64,000 nucleotides of DNA from UBA3069 sp050633465 (GTDB lineage Bacteria > Pseudomonadota > Alphaproteobacteria > Rhodobacterales > Rhodobacteraceae), in assembly GCA_050633465.1 (NCBI GenBank), contig JBOEGO010000002.1, positions 434,001 through 498,000 on the forward strand, written 5' to 3'. Positions 34,031 through 41,698 of the stretch are shown piece after piece. Position 1 is the first letter of the stretch, and the number at the start of each line of letters is the position of its first letter. The translations under genes were made by a program, and so were the position numbers. The notes under the pieces are model-generated. The model saw only the letters and a list, made by a program, of their open reading frames with translations, had not been told where the DNA came from and did no database searches.

Positions 34031-35824
34031 TCAGACGGTTGGACACCCCACAACATAGGTGCCCGGCGCATCGCATATGGCAGGATGCGACGAATCACCC
34101 GGCTGCCGTGCAGGCACCATTTTGCCCGACCGCTTGGTCAGCCATTTGTCCCAGCGGGGCCACCACGACCCGTCTGTCCTCTTTGCGCCTGCCAACCAGT
34201 CATCGGCAGACAGGCTAAGATCGGCATTGGTGAAATGGCCGTATTTCTTTTTGCTGGGCGGGTTGATGATGCCAGCGATATGGCCGGATTCAGTCATGAT
34301 AAAGGTCTTGTCCTTTGACCCCATCAGCTGCGCCCCGCGATAGCTGTCCTTCCATGCGGCGATGTGATCGGTTTCACAGGCAATCAGGCACACAGGCAGG
34401 TCAATATCCCCGATTTGCAGCCGTTCACCAAAAAATTCGATACCGTCCTCGGCAAACTTGTTTTGCTGGCAAAGTCCGCGCAGATATTCCTTGGCCATGC
34501 GCGCGGGCAGGTTCGCCCCGTCCCCGTTCCAATACAGCAAATCAAAGGCAGGCGGCGTTTCCCCCATCATATAGCTGCGGATCGCGGGCTTATAAATCAG
34601 GTCGTTCGATCGCAGGAATGAAAAAGTGCGCGCCATGATAAAACTGCGCAGGATGCCGAATTTGTCCACTTCCTCTTCGATTCCGTCGATGAAATCATCC
34701 TGAAGGAAGGGGGTAAATTCCCCCTGTTCGGAAAAATCGGTCAATGCGGTGAAAAATGTGGCGGATTTTATGGAATTGTCGCCGCGCTGTTTCAGCAATG
34801 ACAACACCATGGCCAGAGTGGTGCCCGCGATACAATAGCCGACGCAGTTCACCTGTTTCTGGCCTGTGATCGCCTTGACCTCTTGGATGGCAGTTAAATA
34901 GCCATCCTCCATATAGGCCTCCATGCCCGTGTCGCGATAACTGGTATCGGGGTTGATCCATGACACGACAAACAGGGTGTAGCCCTGATCGGTGATCCAC
35001 TTGATCAGCGAATTTTCGGGCTTTAGGTCCATGATATAGAATTTGTTGATCCATGGCGGGAAAATGATCAACGGGATGGCGTGAACTTCCTCTGTTGTCG
35101 GCGCATATTGGATCAGTTCCATCATCCGGTTGCGGTAAATCACCTTGCCCGGTGTTGCCCCGATGTTTTCGCCCAAACGAAAGGCCTTGGTATCGGACAG
35201 CCGCACCAGCATTTCACCGTTGTTCGCCTCCAAGTCGGAAACAAGGTTCTCTAACCCTTTGACAAGGCTTTCACCTTCGGTCTCGATTGCTTTTTCCAGA
35301 GCATCGGGATTGGTGCCCAGAAAATTGGTGGGGGCCATCATATCCGCGATCTGGCGGGCAAAATAATCCAGCTTGCGCTTTTCCTTGGGGGCCAGCCCCT
35401 CTACATCGTCCACGGCCTGGGTCAGGGCGCCGACGTTCAGCATGTATTGCTGTTTGATAAAGTTGAAATAGGGGTTGGTTTTCCACAACGGGTTCTTGAA
35501 ACGCGGATCATCGGGGGTGCGATCCTCGGGCGCTTCCAGTTTGCCGCGTGACAGCGCCTGCTGCGCTTCCATGAAATGTTTGACCGACTTGCCCCAGAAT
35601 TCCAGCTGGTGTTCGAAAATACGCGCAGGTTGCTGCGTCATATCACCCATATAATTGGTGGCGGCCTTTGCAAACAGCTCCTGATCGGGGGCATCAAGCG
35701 TCGGATTTGCCGGATTTCTACGCGCAAATGCATCGACAAGACGCTGCGTCAGTTCCTCTACCCGTGCCATATTGGCCTTCATCCGGTCAGAATCGACAGG
35801 CATGGCTGCGTCTTTTGTTGTCAT
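34031..35824 (-). CDS. phaC: class I poly(3-hydroxyalkanoate) synthase
   Basis: 597 residues. Seen: N-terminal PhaC domain, then the alpha/beta-hydrolase core with the lipase-like box 'CVGYCIAGTTLAM' (catalytic Cys331), 'CLIACETDHIAAWKDSY' (Asp) and 'FIMTESGHIAGIINPP' (His). 'PPWINKFYIMDL' is the class I signature. Known: polymerises (R)-3-hydroxyacyl-CoA into PHB on the granule surface. The box reads GYCIAG where many have G-x-C-x-G-G; still functional by pattern. Divergent from phaZ, downstream strand neighbour phaP. Confidence 0.96.
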   Translation of the reverse strand: MTTKDAAMPVDSDRMKANMARVEELTQRLVDAFARRNPANPTLDAPDQELFAKAATNYMGDMTQQPARIFEHQLEFWGKSVKHFMEAQQALSRGKLEAPEDRTPDDPRFKNPLWKTNPYFNFIKQQYMLNVGALTQAVDDVEGLAPKEKRKLDYFARQIADMMAPTNFLGTNPDALEKAIETEGESLVKGLENLVSDLEANNGEMLVRLSDTKAFRLGENIGATPGKVIYRNRMMELIQYAPTTEEVHAIPLIIFPPWINKFYIMDLKPENSLIKWITDQGYTLFVVSWINPDTSYRDTGMEAYMEDGYLTAIQEVKAITGQKQVNCVGYCIAGTTLAMVLSLLKQRGDNSIKSATFFTALTDFSEQGEFTPFLQDDFIDGIEEEVDKFGILRSFIMARTFSFLRSNDLIYKPAIRSYMMGETPPAFDLLYWNGDGANLPARMAKEYLRGLCQQNKFAEDGIEFFGERLQIGDIDLPVCLIACETDHIAAWKDSYRGAQLMGSKDKTFIMTESGHIAGIINPPSKKKYGHFTNADLSLSADDWLAGAKRTDGSWWPRWDKWLTKRSGKMVPARQPGDSSHPAICDAPGTYVVGCPTV

Positions 35825-35848
35825 ATTAAGGAATCCCCCCTATTGTCG

Positions 35849-35859
35849 CTGCTATGCAG
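35849..35859. promoter_or_regulatory. phaR: CTGC-TAT-GCAG site between phaC and phaZ
   Basis: Perfect CTGC-N3-GCAG in the divergent promoter, 25 bases before phaC. Suggests that PhaR also touches phaC and phaZ expression. Confidence 0.65.
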
Positions 35860-35928
35860 CATTTTGCGGTGTCCTCCCGACAATCGGGCGTGAACCCGAA
35901 TGCCGCACCAGTGGAAAAGGAGTCGCCC

Positions 35929-37212
35929 ATGCGCTTCATGGCCAGCTATGACATGATGGAAACCGTCCGGAACACAAACCAATGGCTAGGGGCGACTGCC
36001 CTATCCGTTGCATCATATCCGGTTTTCAGCATGGTGCCAAACCCTGCTTTGCAATGGATGGCAGCATGGGGCGAAGTGACCGAACGGTCATTTCAGCGCA
36101 TGGTGGTCAAACCCGATTGGGGCATCCACAGCCATACCTGCCCGGACGGCAAGGATCACATCGTTCATGTCGAAACGGTGGTCGAACGCGCCTTTGGCGA
36201 TCTGATCCATTTCCGCGTTGCTGGCCGCGAACCGATGAAACGCCGCGTTTTGCTGGTTGCGCCCATGTCGGGCCACTATGCCACGCTGCTGCGCTCGACC
36301 GTGCTAAGCCTGATCCCCGATTGCGAGGTCTATGTCACCGACTGGCACAATGCCCGCGACATTCCGGTATCCGAAGGCAAATTCGACATCGAGGATTACA
36401 CCCTCTACCTTGTTGATTTTATGAAAGAACTTGGCAGCGACATTCATGTCATTGCCGTTTGCCAACCTGCGCCGCTGGCCCTTGCTGCCACCGCATATCT
36501 GGCCGAGGAAGACCCCAAGGCGCAACCGCGCTCTATGACCCTGATCGGTGGCCCGATCGACCCGGACGCGACACCAACCGACGTGACCGATTTCGGCAAT
36601 CGCGTCACCATGGGATCGCTAGAGCAGACCATGATCCAACGGGTCGGGTTCAAATACAAAGGTGTGGGGCGCAAGGTTTATCCCGGCCTGCTGCAACTTA
36701 CCTCTTTCATGTCGATGAATTCCGATCGCCACGCTTCGGCGTTCAAGGAACAGATCGCGCGCGCCGCCCGCGGCGAAGCATCGGATCATGACCCCCACAA
36801 CCGTTTCTACGATGAATATCTGGCCGTTATGGATATGCCCGCCGAATTCTACCTGTCCACCGTGGACCGGATTTTCAAAGAGGGCGAGATCGCCAAAAAC
36901 GAATTCACCGTAGCGGGCCGCAAGGTCGACATCGGCAAAATCACCAGCGTTGCGGTCAAAACAGTCGAGGGTGAAAACGACGATATTTCCGCCCCCGGCC
37001 AGTGCAAGGCCGCTTTGGACCTGTGCACCGGCTTGCCGGATGATAAAAAGGCGTTCCATCTGGAACCGGGCGCGGGCCACTACGGCATTTTTGCTGGCAA
37101 AAGCTGGCGCAACAACATCCGCCCGCTGGTGTTGGAATTCATTGACGCCAACAGCGACGCCCCCGAGAAAGCGGCGAAAAAGCCGGCAAATAAAAATGCC
37201 GCAGCGCGCTAA
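35929..37212 (+). CDS. phaZ: intracellular polyhydroxyalkanoate depolymerase
   Basis: 427 residues. Seen: 'DWHNARDIPVSEGKFDIEDYTLYLVDFM' and catalytic Cys in 'IHVIAVCQPAPLALAATAYLAEE' (Cys178), with His in 'LEPGAGHYGIFAGKSWR'. Known: the Cys-type PHB depolymerase PhaZ of granule-associated mobilisation; no signal peptide, as expected. Start at 35929 is preceded by GGAAAAGGAG; the frame to 35854 is promoter. Lys/Ala-rich C-terminal tail (AAKKPANKNAAAR). Divergent from phaC and ending in a terminator. Confidence 0.93.
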   Translation: MRFMASYDMMETVRNTNQWLGATALSVASYPVFSMVPNPALQWMAAWGEVTERSFQRMVVKPDWGIHSHTCPDGKDHIVHVETVVERAFGDLIHFRVAGREPMKRRVLLVAPMSGHYATLLRSTVLSLIPDCEVYVTDWHNARDIPVSEGKFDIEDYTLYLVDFMKELGSDIHVIAVCQPAPLALAATAYLAEEDPKAQPRSMTLIGGPIDPDATPTDVTDFGNRVTMGSLEQTMIQRVGFKYKGVGRKVYPGLLQLTSFMSMNSDRHASAFKEQIARAARGEASDHDPHNRFYDEYLAVMDMPAEFYLSTVDRIFKEGEIAKNEFTVAGRKVDIGKITSVAVKTVEGENDDISAPGQCKAALDLCTGLPDDKKAFHLEPGAGHYGIFAGKSWRNNIRPLVLEFIDANSDAPEKAAKKPANKNAAAR

Positions 37213-37230
37213 GATATACCTGTGACAGTG

Positions 37231-37264
37231 AAAAAAGGCGTCCCTTTGGGGGCGCCTTTTTGTT
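37231..37264 (+). terminator. intrinsic terminator of phaZ
   Basis: AAAAAGGCGTCCC / GGGGGCGCCTTTTT stem, 3-base loop, T-tract TTTTTGTTT. Ends 21 bases before a convergent gene. Confidence 0.88.
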
Positions 37265-37284
37265 TGCGGTGCTGGGATATATTT

Positions 37285-37542
37285 CTATTTGCCGAACAGA
37301 TAGCGCCAGAGCGGACGGATATCCAATGCCGCCACGGTCACCCCCAGCGGCAGCATCCAGAACCCGACCACGGGCAAGAATCCGAACAGGCCACCGATGA
37401 TCAACAAAACCCCAACCACCAGCCGCATTCCCGGTGGCAAACGCCTGCCCGACCAGACCTGAACAGACCGGCGTAAAACCTGCAGGCGGCGGCGCAGGCG
37501 GTTCTGGCGCAGGGGCCGGTTTGATACAGGATCCGCTGTCAT
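37285..37542 (-). CDS. small membrane protein, conserved in Rhodobacterales
   Basis: 85 residues from ATG 37542. A basic N-terminal third (RPLRQNRLRRRLQVLRRS) and a hydrophobic hairpin of two helices around 'GVLLIIGGLFGFLPVVGFWMLPLGVTVAALDI'. Known: this PGMRL..G...GFLPV.GFWMLPLG pattern recurs in unannotated roseobacter membrane proteins. Function unknown. A TATAT box lies ~10 bases upstream and there is no ribosome site. The alternative frame 37139-37561 on the same strand is not coding. Confidence 0.65.
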   Translation of the reverse strand: MTADPVSNRPLRQNRLRRRLQVLRRSVQVWSGRRLPPGMRLVVGVLLIIGGLFGFLPVVGFWMLPLGVTVAALDIRPLWRYLFGK

Positions 37543-37608
37543 GGGATATGATATAGGGCAAAGGTCACACATTAAAAGCCGCCGCAACCCAACCTGTTCT
37601 GGCGAAAC

Positions 37609-38319
37609 CTAGTGTGATACCAACGGCTTGCGCAGCCAGTCACGGATTGCATCATTCACAACCTCTGGCTGTTCCAGCACCGGCAGGTGGCCTGCATCCG
37701 CGACCACACGCAGCTCCGCATTGGGGATCAACTCTGCCATGAACGAATGGCGTTTCAACGGGGTCAACGTGTCCTGTTCGCCGCATAAAACCAGGGTGGG
37801 CACCTTGCATCGACGCAGCGTAGCCTGCTGGTCACGGCGTCGTTGCAGGGCGCGCACCTGACGGATAAACACCTCAGGGCCTAGCCCCGCGGCCATTTCT
37901 TCTAGCAGGGACATGATCGCCATGCGGTGCGGCGTGGGGGCCAGATGCTCCGGCCCCAGAATTTTCAACAACACCTGATTCAACCGCCCCGCCCGTGCGC
38001 CCACGATCATCGGCTCATAGGCCGATGCCGATTGCGGCGTTTCCGCCAACGGATTGGTGTCCATCAGGGCCAGACGTGTGATCCGGTCAGGGGCGCGGCG
38101 CAGGATTTCCATTGCGACGATCCCGCCCATCGACAGCCCACACAGGGCAAATTTCTGCGGCAAGGTATCAAGAATATTCGAGGCGATCTCCTCGATCCGT
38201 TCCCCGCGCGTGATGGGGGCCACGGTGACCGAATGATCGCGGCTTAGATCAGCCAATTGCGCCATGAATATCCGCGCATCGCACATCAATCCCGGCAGGA
38301 AAACCAGCCCCTCTTCCAT
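37609..38319 (-). CDS. alpha/beta-fold hydrolase
   Basis: 236 residues. Seen: 'VFLPGLMCDARIF' (oxyanion HG-like loop), nucleophile elbow 'CGLSMGGIVAMEIL', Asp in 'LCGEQDTLTPLKRH' and His in 'VADAGHLPVLEQPEVV'. Known: a classic alpha/beta hydrolase with Ser-Asp-His triad; substrate unknown, close to the esterase/peptidase branch. Last of a leftward gene run (hydrolase, VOC, M15-like, hydrolase), but a 48-base gap separates it from its upstream neighbour. Confidence 0.85.
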   Translation of the reverse strand: MEEGLVFLPGLMCDARIFMAQLADLSRDHSVTVAPITRGERIEEIASNILDTLPQKFALCGLSMGGIVAMEILRRAPDRITRLALMDTNPLAETPQSASAYEPMIVGARAGRLNQVLLKILGPEHLAPTPHRMAIMSLLEEMAAGLGPEVFIRQVRALQRRRDQQATLRRCKVPTLVLCGEQDTLTPLKRHSFMAELIPNAELRVVADAGHLPVLEQPEVVNDAIRDWLRKPLVSH

Positions 38320-38367
38320 TCTTGCCTCGCCCCTGCCCTAGCATTAGTCCAGCGACAATTTCGCAGA

Positions 38368-39042
38368 TCAGACGGGCGCGTCAACGTCCGAATTGCATGA
38401 AGCATAAGGATAGGCGATGCCACGCAGAGGCGGAAAATCGTGATAGGCGGCGGCCCGGGTCGTTTTCGCAGCGGTCAAAGCGCGATTGCGCGACAGCAAA
38501 ACGCCCTTGGGCGCAACATAAGACATGATTTTGCGCTGCGGGGCGGATGACCACGCCAGGTTCATCGCGCAAAGCTTTGGAAACACACAAATATACGAGA
38601 ATGGCAGATGGTCGTGTATCCACCACGCCAGATCGCGCCAATCACGTCCCCGCGCATATTGGTCGGCAAACCACGGGATCACGATGGTTGCGCCAGCCGC
38701 CAGACCCCCGCCGACCTGTTGGTCCCAAATGTGATGGCCAAATGCCGGGTCATTGGCGTTGCTGGCGCAGGACAGGCCACGTTCGTTGCCAAAGGCATTG
38801 ATCGCAGCCGCCCGGTAACCGGACCTGATTTCGATCCGCCCGAATGTGTCTTGCAACGGTTCCAGCAGGTTTTCGCACAGCGCCCGCCCTGCTTTGATCG
38901 CCATATCAGGGTCATCCGGCACATTAGGAATACCGTGCATCACCCCGATTTCAGACAATAAAAAATCACGCATGTAAAAATGGCGCGACAGGCGGATGCG
39001 GCCTAATTCCTCATACCCGCGCATGGTGGCGGGTTTGCGCAT
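38368..39042 (-). CDS. M15-like peptidase fold protein, divergent
   Basis: 224 residues. Seen: 'LGRIRLSRHFYMRDFLLSEIG' and 'FGRIEIRSGYRAAAINAFG', which resemble the 'LS.HF...EF' and 'SGYR' elements of peptidase M15_3 / Zn D-Ala-D-Ala carboxypeptidases, followed by 'AFGHHIWDQ', where the metal ligands would be expected. The usual H-x6-D spacing and final WxxxH are not clear, so activity is doubtful. No signal peptide. ATG overlaps the VOC stop (TGATG), indicating coupling. Confidence 0.55.
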   Translation of the reverse strand: MRKPATMRGYEELGRIRLSRHFYMRDFLLSEIGVMHGIPNVPDDPDMAIKAGRALCENLLEPLQDTFGRIEIRSGYRAAAINAFGNERGLSCASNANDPAFGHHIWDQQVGGGLAAGATIVIPWFADQYARGRDWRDLAWWIHDHLPFSYICVFPKLCAMNLAWSSAPQRKIMSYVAPKGVLLSRNRALTAAKTTRAAAYHDFPPLRGIAYPYASCNSDVDAPV

Positions 39043-39482
39043 CAGTGCCCGTTCCAGCGAAATGCGCCCTGATCCGACAGGGGCGAAAACGGGTTAAACG
39101 CGATTTCCCAAATATGGCCATCGGGATCGGAAAAATAGGCGATGTGCCCGCCCCAGAACACATCATGGGGGTCTTTTAGCACCTTTGCACCAGCGGCGCG
39201 GGCGGCATCGGTCAATTCGGCAACCTCTTCTTTTGTGCGGGTGTTCAACGCATAGGTGGCCAGACCAGTGCCAAGGCTGCCGGGATCAACGCCCATGTCC
39301 CGCGCCAGTTGTTCAGCCGGATACAAGCCCAGCGACTGCCCCAGCAGGTCAAACACGACAATCCCATCCGGAGTTTCGACCTGTTGCCAGCCCATATCCT
39401 CGTAGAATTGCGTGGCGCGCCCGATGTCATGCGTGCCAAGTGTGACCAAAGAAATACGTTGTTCCAATAACCTAACCCCCAT
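39042..39482 (-). CDS. VOC (glyoxalase/bleomycin-resistance) family protein
   Basis: 146 residues, one VOC domain with two beta-alpha-beta-beta-beta units: 'RISLVTLGTHDIGRATQFYEDMGW' and 'LKDPHDVFWGGHIAYFSDPDGHIWEIAFNP'. The 'DPDGHIWE' motif carries the metal-binding Glu. Known: metal-dependent enzymes or resistance proteins; reaction unknown. Starts 3 bases past the upstream hydrolase stop and overlaps the downstream M15-like start, so it is in that operon. Confidence 0.87.
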   Translation of the reverse strand: MGVRLLEQRISLVTLGTHDIGRATQFYEDMGWQQVETPDGIVVFDLLGQSLGLYPAEQLARDMGVDPGSLGTGLATYALNTRTKEEVAELTDAARAAGAKVLKDPHDVFWGGHIAYFSDPDGHIWEIAFNPFSPLSDQGAFRWNGH

Positions 39483-39485
39483 TGC

Positions 39486-40241
39486 TCATGTGGCCGCGAC
39501 AGCCCGCGCCAACACTTTTTCCACGGTTCTTTCGATCTGTATAAGGCAACTGTCATCAGAGAAGCGATGATCGGCCCCTTTAACCAGAGACAGGCGAATA
39601 TCATCCCCGGTGACATGGTCCAAAAGCCGCACTGCAACGGATTGATCCACATCTTTATCGGCGGTTCCTTGTAGAAATCGAACAGGAATGCGCAAATCCA
39701 GCGGTTCACGCAATACCAGATGGTTGCGCCCGTCCTCGATCAGGCGGCGGGTGATGGTATAGGGCGCATCGTAATCCGACGGGATCTGGATTGCCCCCTT
39801 TTCCATCAATTCGGCCCGCTGCGCGGCGTCGAAACCGGCCCACATGCTGTCTTCGGTAAAATCGGGCGCGGCAGCAATGGTGACCAATCCGGCCACCCGC
39901 GCGCCCATACGGCGGCACATCAGCAGCGAAATCCACCCCCCCATGGACGAGCCGACCAGAACCTGCGGCCCCGTGGTCAACTGCTCGATCGCGGCCATGG
40001 CATCTTCGGCCCAGTCACCGATGCAGCCATCGGTAAATCCTCCGCTGCTTTCTCCATGGCCGGAATAATCCAGACGCAAAAACGCAATGCCGCTGCGCTT
40101 GGCCCACTCATGTAAATGCACGGCCTTTGTTCCGCCCATGTCCGACATGAAACCGCCCAAAAACACGACACCGGGGCCGGTTCCTTTTGTGCGGTGATAA
40201 GCGATCCGGCGTCCCTGTGGTGTGTCGATAAATTCGGTCAT
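39486..40241 (-). CDS. alpha/beta hydrolase (palmitoyl-thioesterase-like)
   Basis: 251 residues. Seen: 'VVFLGGFMSDMGGTKAVHL', nucleophile Ser in 'VLVGSSMGGWISLL', Asp in 'LQGTADKDVDQ' and His in 'VKGADHRFSDD'. This set matches the BioH/ABHD10-like hydrolase branch common in alphaproteobacteria. Start 40241 chosen for AAAAGGGGGG upstream; frame to 40307 rejected. First gene of the leftward run. Confidence 0.87.
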   Translation of the reverse strand: MTEFIDTPQGRRIAYHRTKGTGPGVVFLGGFMSDMGGTKAVHLHEWAKRSGIAFLRLDYSGHGESSGGFTDGCIGDWAEDAMAAIEQLTTGPQVLVGSSMGGWISLLMCRRMGARVAGLVTIAAAPDFTEDSMWAGFDAAQRAELMEKGAIQIPSDYDAPYTITRRLIEDGRNHLVLREPLDLRIPVRFLQGTADKDVDQSVAVRLLDHVTGDDIRLSLVKGADHRFSDDSCLIQIERTVEKVLARAVAAT

Positions 40242-40345
40242 GGCAGCCCCCCTTTTCCGGCAATCTGCCCTAAGGTCAGAGCCGGGTCCAGCCCCGCCCA
40301 CAGACATGTGTTATCAGGCGGATGCTGAAATAAATTAAGTTACCA

Positions 40346-40363
40346 TATTGTCACGTGACAATA
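40346..40363. promoter_or_regulatory. 18-bp palindrome TATTGTCACGTGACAATA
   Basis: Perfect palindrome 20 bases upstream of the ArsR-type regulator start. It covers the TTGTCA (40348-40353) of a plausible promoter with TATAGT at 40372-40377 (18-base spacing). Such a site fits autorepression by an ArsR dimer. Confidence 0.7.
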
Positions 40364-40383
40364 GAATCACATATAGTCCCCCC

Positions 40384-41133
40384 ATGGACCAGATATTCAA
40401 AGCCCTGAACGACCCCGCCCGCCGCGCCCTGTTGGACAGTTTACGCCAACGCGACGGGCAAACCCTGAGCGAGCTGGAAGCCCAGCTGGACATGACCCGC
40501 TTCGGCGTCATGAAACACCTGAACCAGCTGGAACAGGCGCATCTGATCATCACGCGCAAACAGGGCCGGTTCAAATATCACTATCTCAATGCCCCTCCCC
40601 TTCAGGAAATGATGGACCGCTGGGTCGCGCCATTCCTGCAACCACAGGCCCGCGCACTGACCGCGCTTAAGGCCAAACTGGAAAGAGATACCAAGATGAG
40701 TAAACCCGATTTCATGATGCAAACCTTTATCCGCTGCACGCAGGATGCCCTGTGGGATGCCCTGACCGAAGCCGACCAGATGGCGGCCTATCATTTCGCC
40801 TGCACTGCGGTGCAGGGCAATGCCGCTGTGGGTCAGGCCAGCACGTTTATCCTGCCCGATGGCGCGGCCATGCTGCGGCAGGTCACAACGGAAATGGACC
40901 CTAAAACCCGCATTGCCATGACGTTTGAGCCGCTGTTCATGGGGCCGGATGCCCCTGCCAGCCATATGGTTTACCTGATCGAACCACAGGGCGACACCTG
41001 TATGTTGACGATCGAACATTACGACATCGCAGCGGGCCAGGAAGGGTTCGGCGAAGGCTGGGCACGGCTTGCGGCCTCGCTTAAATCCTACCTTGAAACC
41101 GGCACGGGCATCCGCGCCGCGATGCGCGCATAG
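40384..41133 (+). CDS. ArsR-family HTH regulator fused to SRPBCC (AHSA1) domain
   Basis: 249 residues. N-terminal winged helix (residues 1-95, 'IFKALNDPARRALLDSLRQRDGQTLSELEAQLDMTRFGVMKHLNQLEQAHLI') and C-terminal SRPBCC/AHSA1 fold (about residues 105-245, 'FMMQTFIRCTQDALWDALTEADQMAAYHF'). Known: the ArsR-AHSA1 arrangement is usually two neighbouring genes; here one chain. The HTH core has no metal-binding Cys motif, so the signal may be a hydrophobic ligand in the SRPBCC pocket (inference). No ribosome site; predicted transcription start coincides with the ATG, so the mRNA may be leaderless. Confidence 0.85.
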   Translation: MDQIFKALNDPARRALLDSLRQRDGQTLSELEAQLDMTRFGVMKHLNQLEQAHLIITRKQGRFKYHYLNAPPLQEMMDRWVAPFLQPQARALTALKAKLERDTKMSKPDFMMQTFIRCTQDALWDALTEADQMAAYHFACTAVQGNAAVGQASTFILPDGAAMLRQVTTEMDPKTRIAMTFEPLFMGPDAPASHMVYLIEPQGDTCMLTIEHYDIAAGQEGFGEGWARLAASLKSYLETGTGIRAAMRA

Positions 41134-41144
41134 GGGGCTGGAAC

Positions 41145-41564
41145 ATGGATCTCGCCTCTGATTTCCCCACCGAACTGGGCATCGTGACCTGCCTGATGCT
41201 ATTGGCTGCAACCCTATGGATTCCTTATATTTATGGGCTAAGCACTGATCCCGCGCAACCCGAAGGGTTCACCCACCCTGCGGACCAGACCCAATTGCGC
41301 CCGTGGGTGCGCCGCGCCTTTCGCGCCCATCTGAACCTGCTGGAACAGGGCGTGCCCTTTGCCATTCTGGTGCTGATCCTTGATCGCGTCGGCGGGTTCA
41401 ACACGCTGACCTATTGGACAGCCATCGCGTTTTTCTGGCTGCGCATCGCCCATGCGGCGGGCATGATCACGGGCATCGCCAGAATGCCGCTGCGCCCGAT
41501 CATTTTCTGCCTTGGCTGGCTGTGTTGCCTGATCATGGGCTATGCGGTGTTCGCCGCAACTTAG
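41145..41564 (+). CDS. MAPEG family membrane protein
   Basis: 139 residues, four membrane helices. Seen: 'RAFRAHLNLLEQGVPFAILVLILDRVG' (the MAPEG E-x-x-x-R/N helix signature) and 'WLRIAHAAGMI'. Known: MAPEG proteins include microsomal glutathione transferases; bacterial members often have unknown substrates. Ribosome site AGGGGG before ATG 41145; 11 bases from the regulator stop, so very likely cotranscribed and under its control. Confidence 0.85.
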   Translation: MDLASDFPTELGIVTCLMLLAATLWIPYIYGLSTDPAQPEGFTHPADQTQLRPWVRRAFRAHLNLLEQGVPFAILVLILDRVGGFNTLTYWTAIAFFWLRIAHAAGMITGIARMPLRPIIFCLGWLCCLIMGYAVFAAT

Positions 41565-41582
41565 GCCCCAATGACACACCCC

Positions 41583-41628
41583 ACCTGCGGCCCCGCAGCC
41601 CCTGCTTGACAGGCGCGGGGCCGCAGGT
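41583..41628. terminator. long hairpin between MAPEG gene and thrS
   Basis: Perfect 14-bp stem ACCTGCGGCCCCGC / GCGGGGCCGCAGGT with an 18-base loop. No U-tract; probably ends the MAPEG transcript or acts in a thrS leader. No T-box elements. Confidence 0.55.
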
Positions 41629-41698
41629 CATTCAGACCAAACATATATAACCCGCAACCGGGCGTTCCGTGGGCGCCAAATCGACGAGGAGGACAACC

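Noticed and set aside
41583..41698. T-box or riboswitch before thrS
   Set aside because: A hairpin is present but no T-box specifier or AGGGTGG-like sequence is seen.
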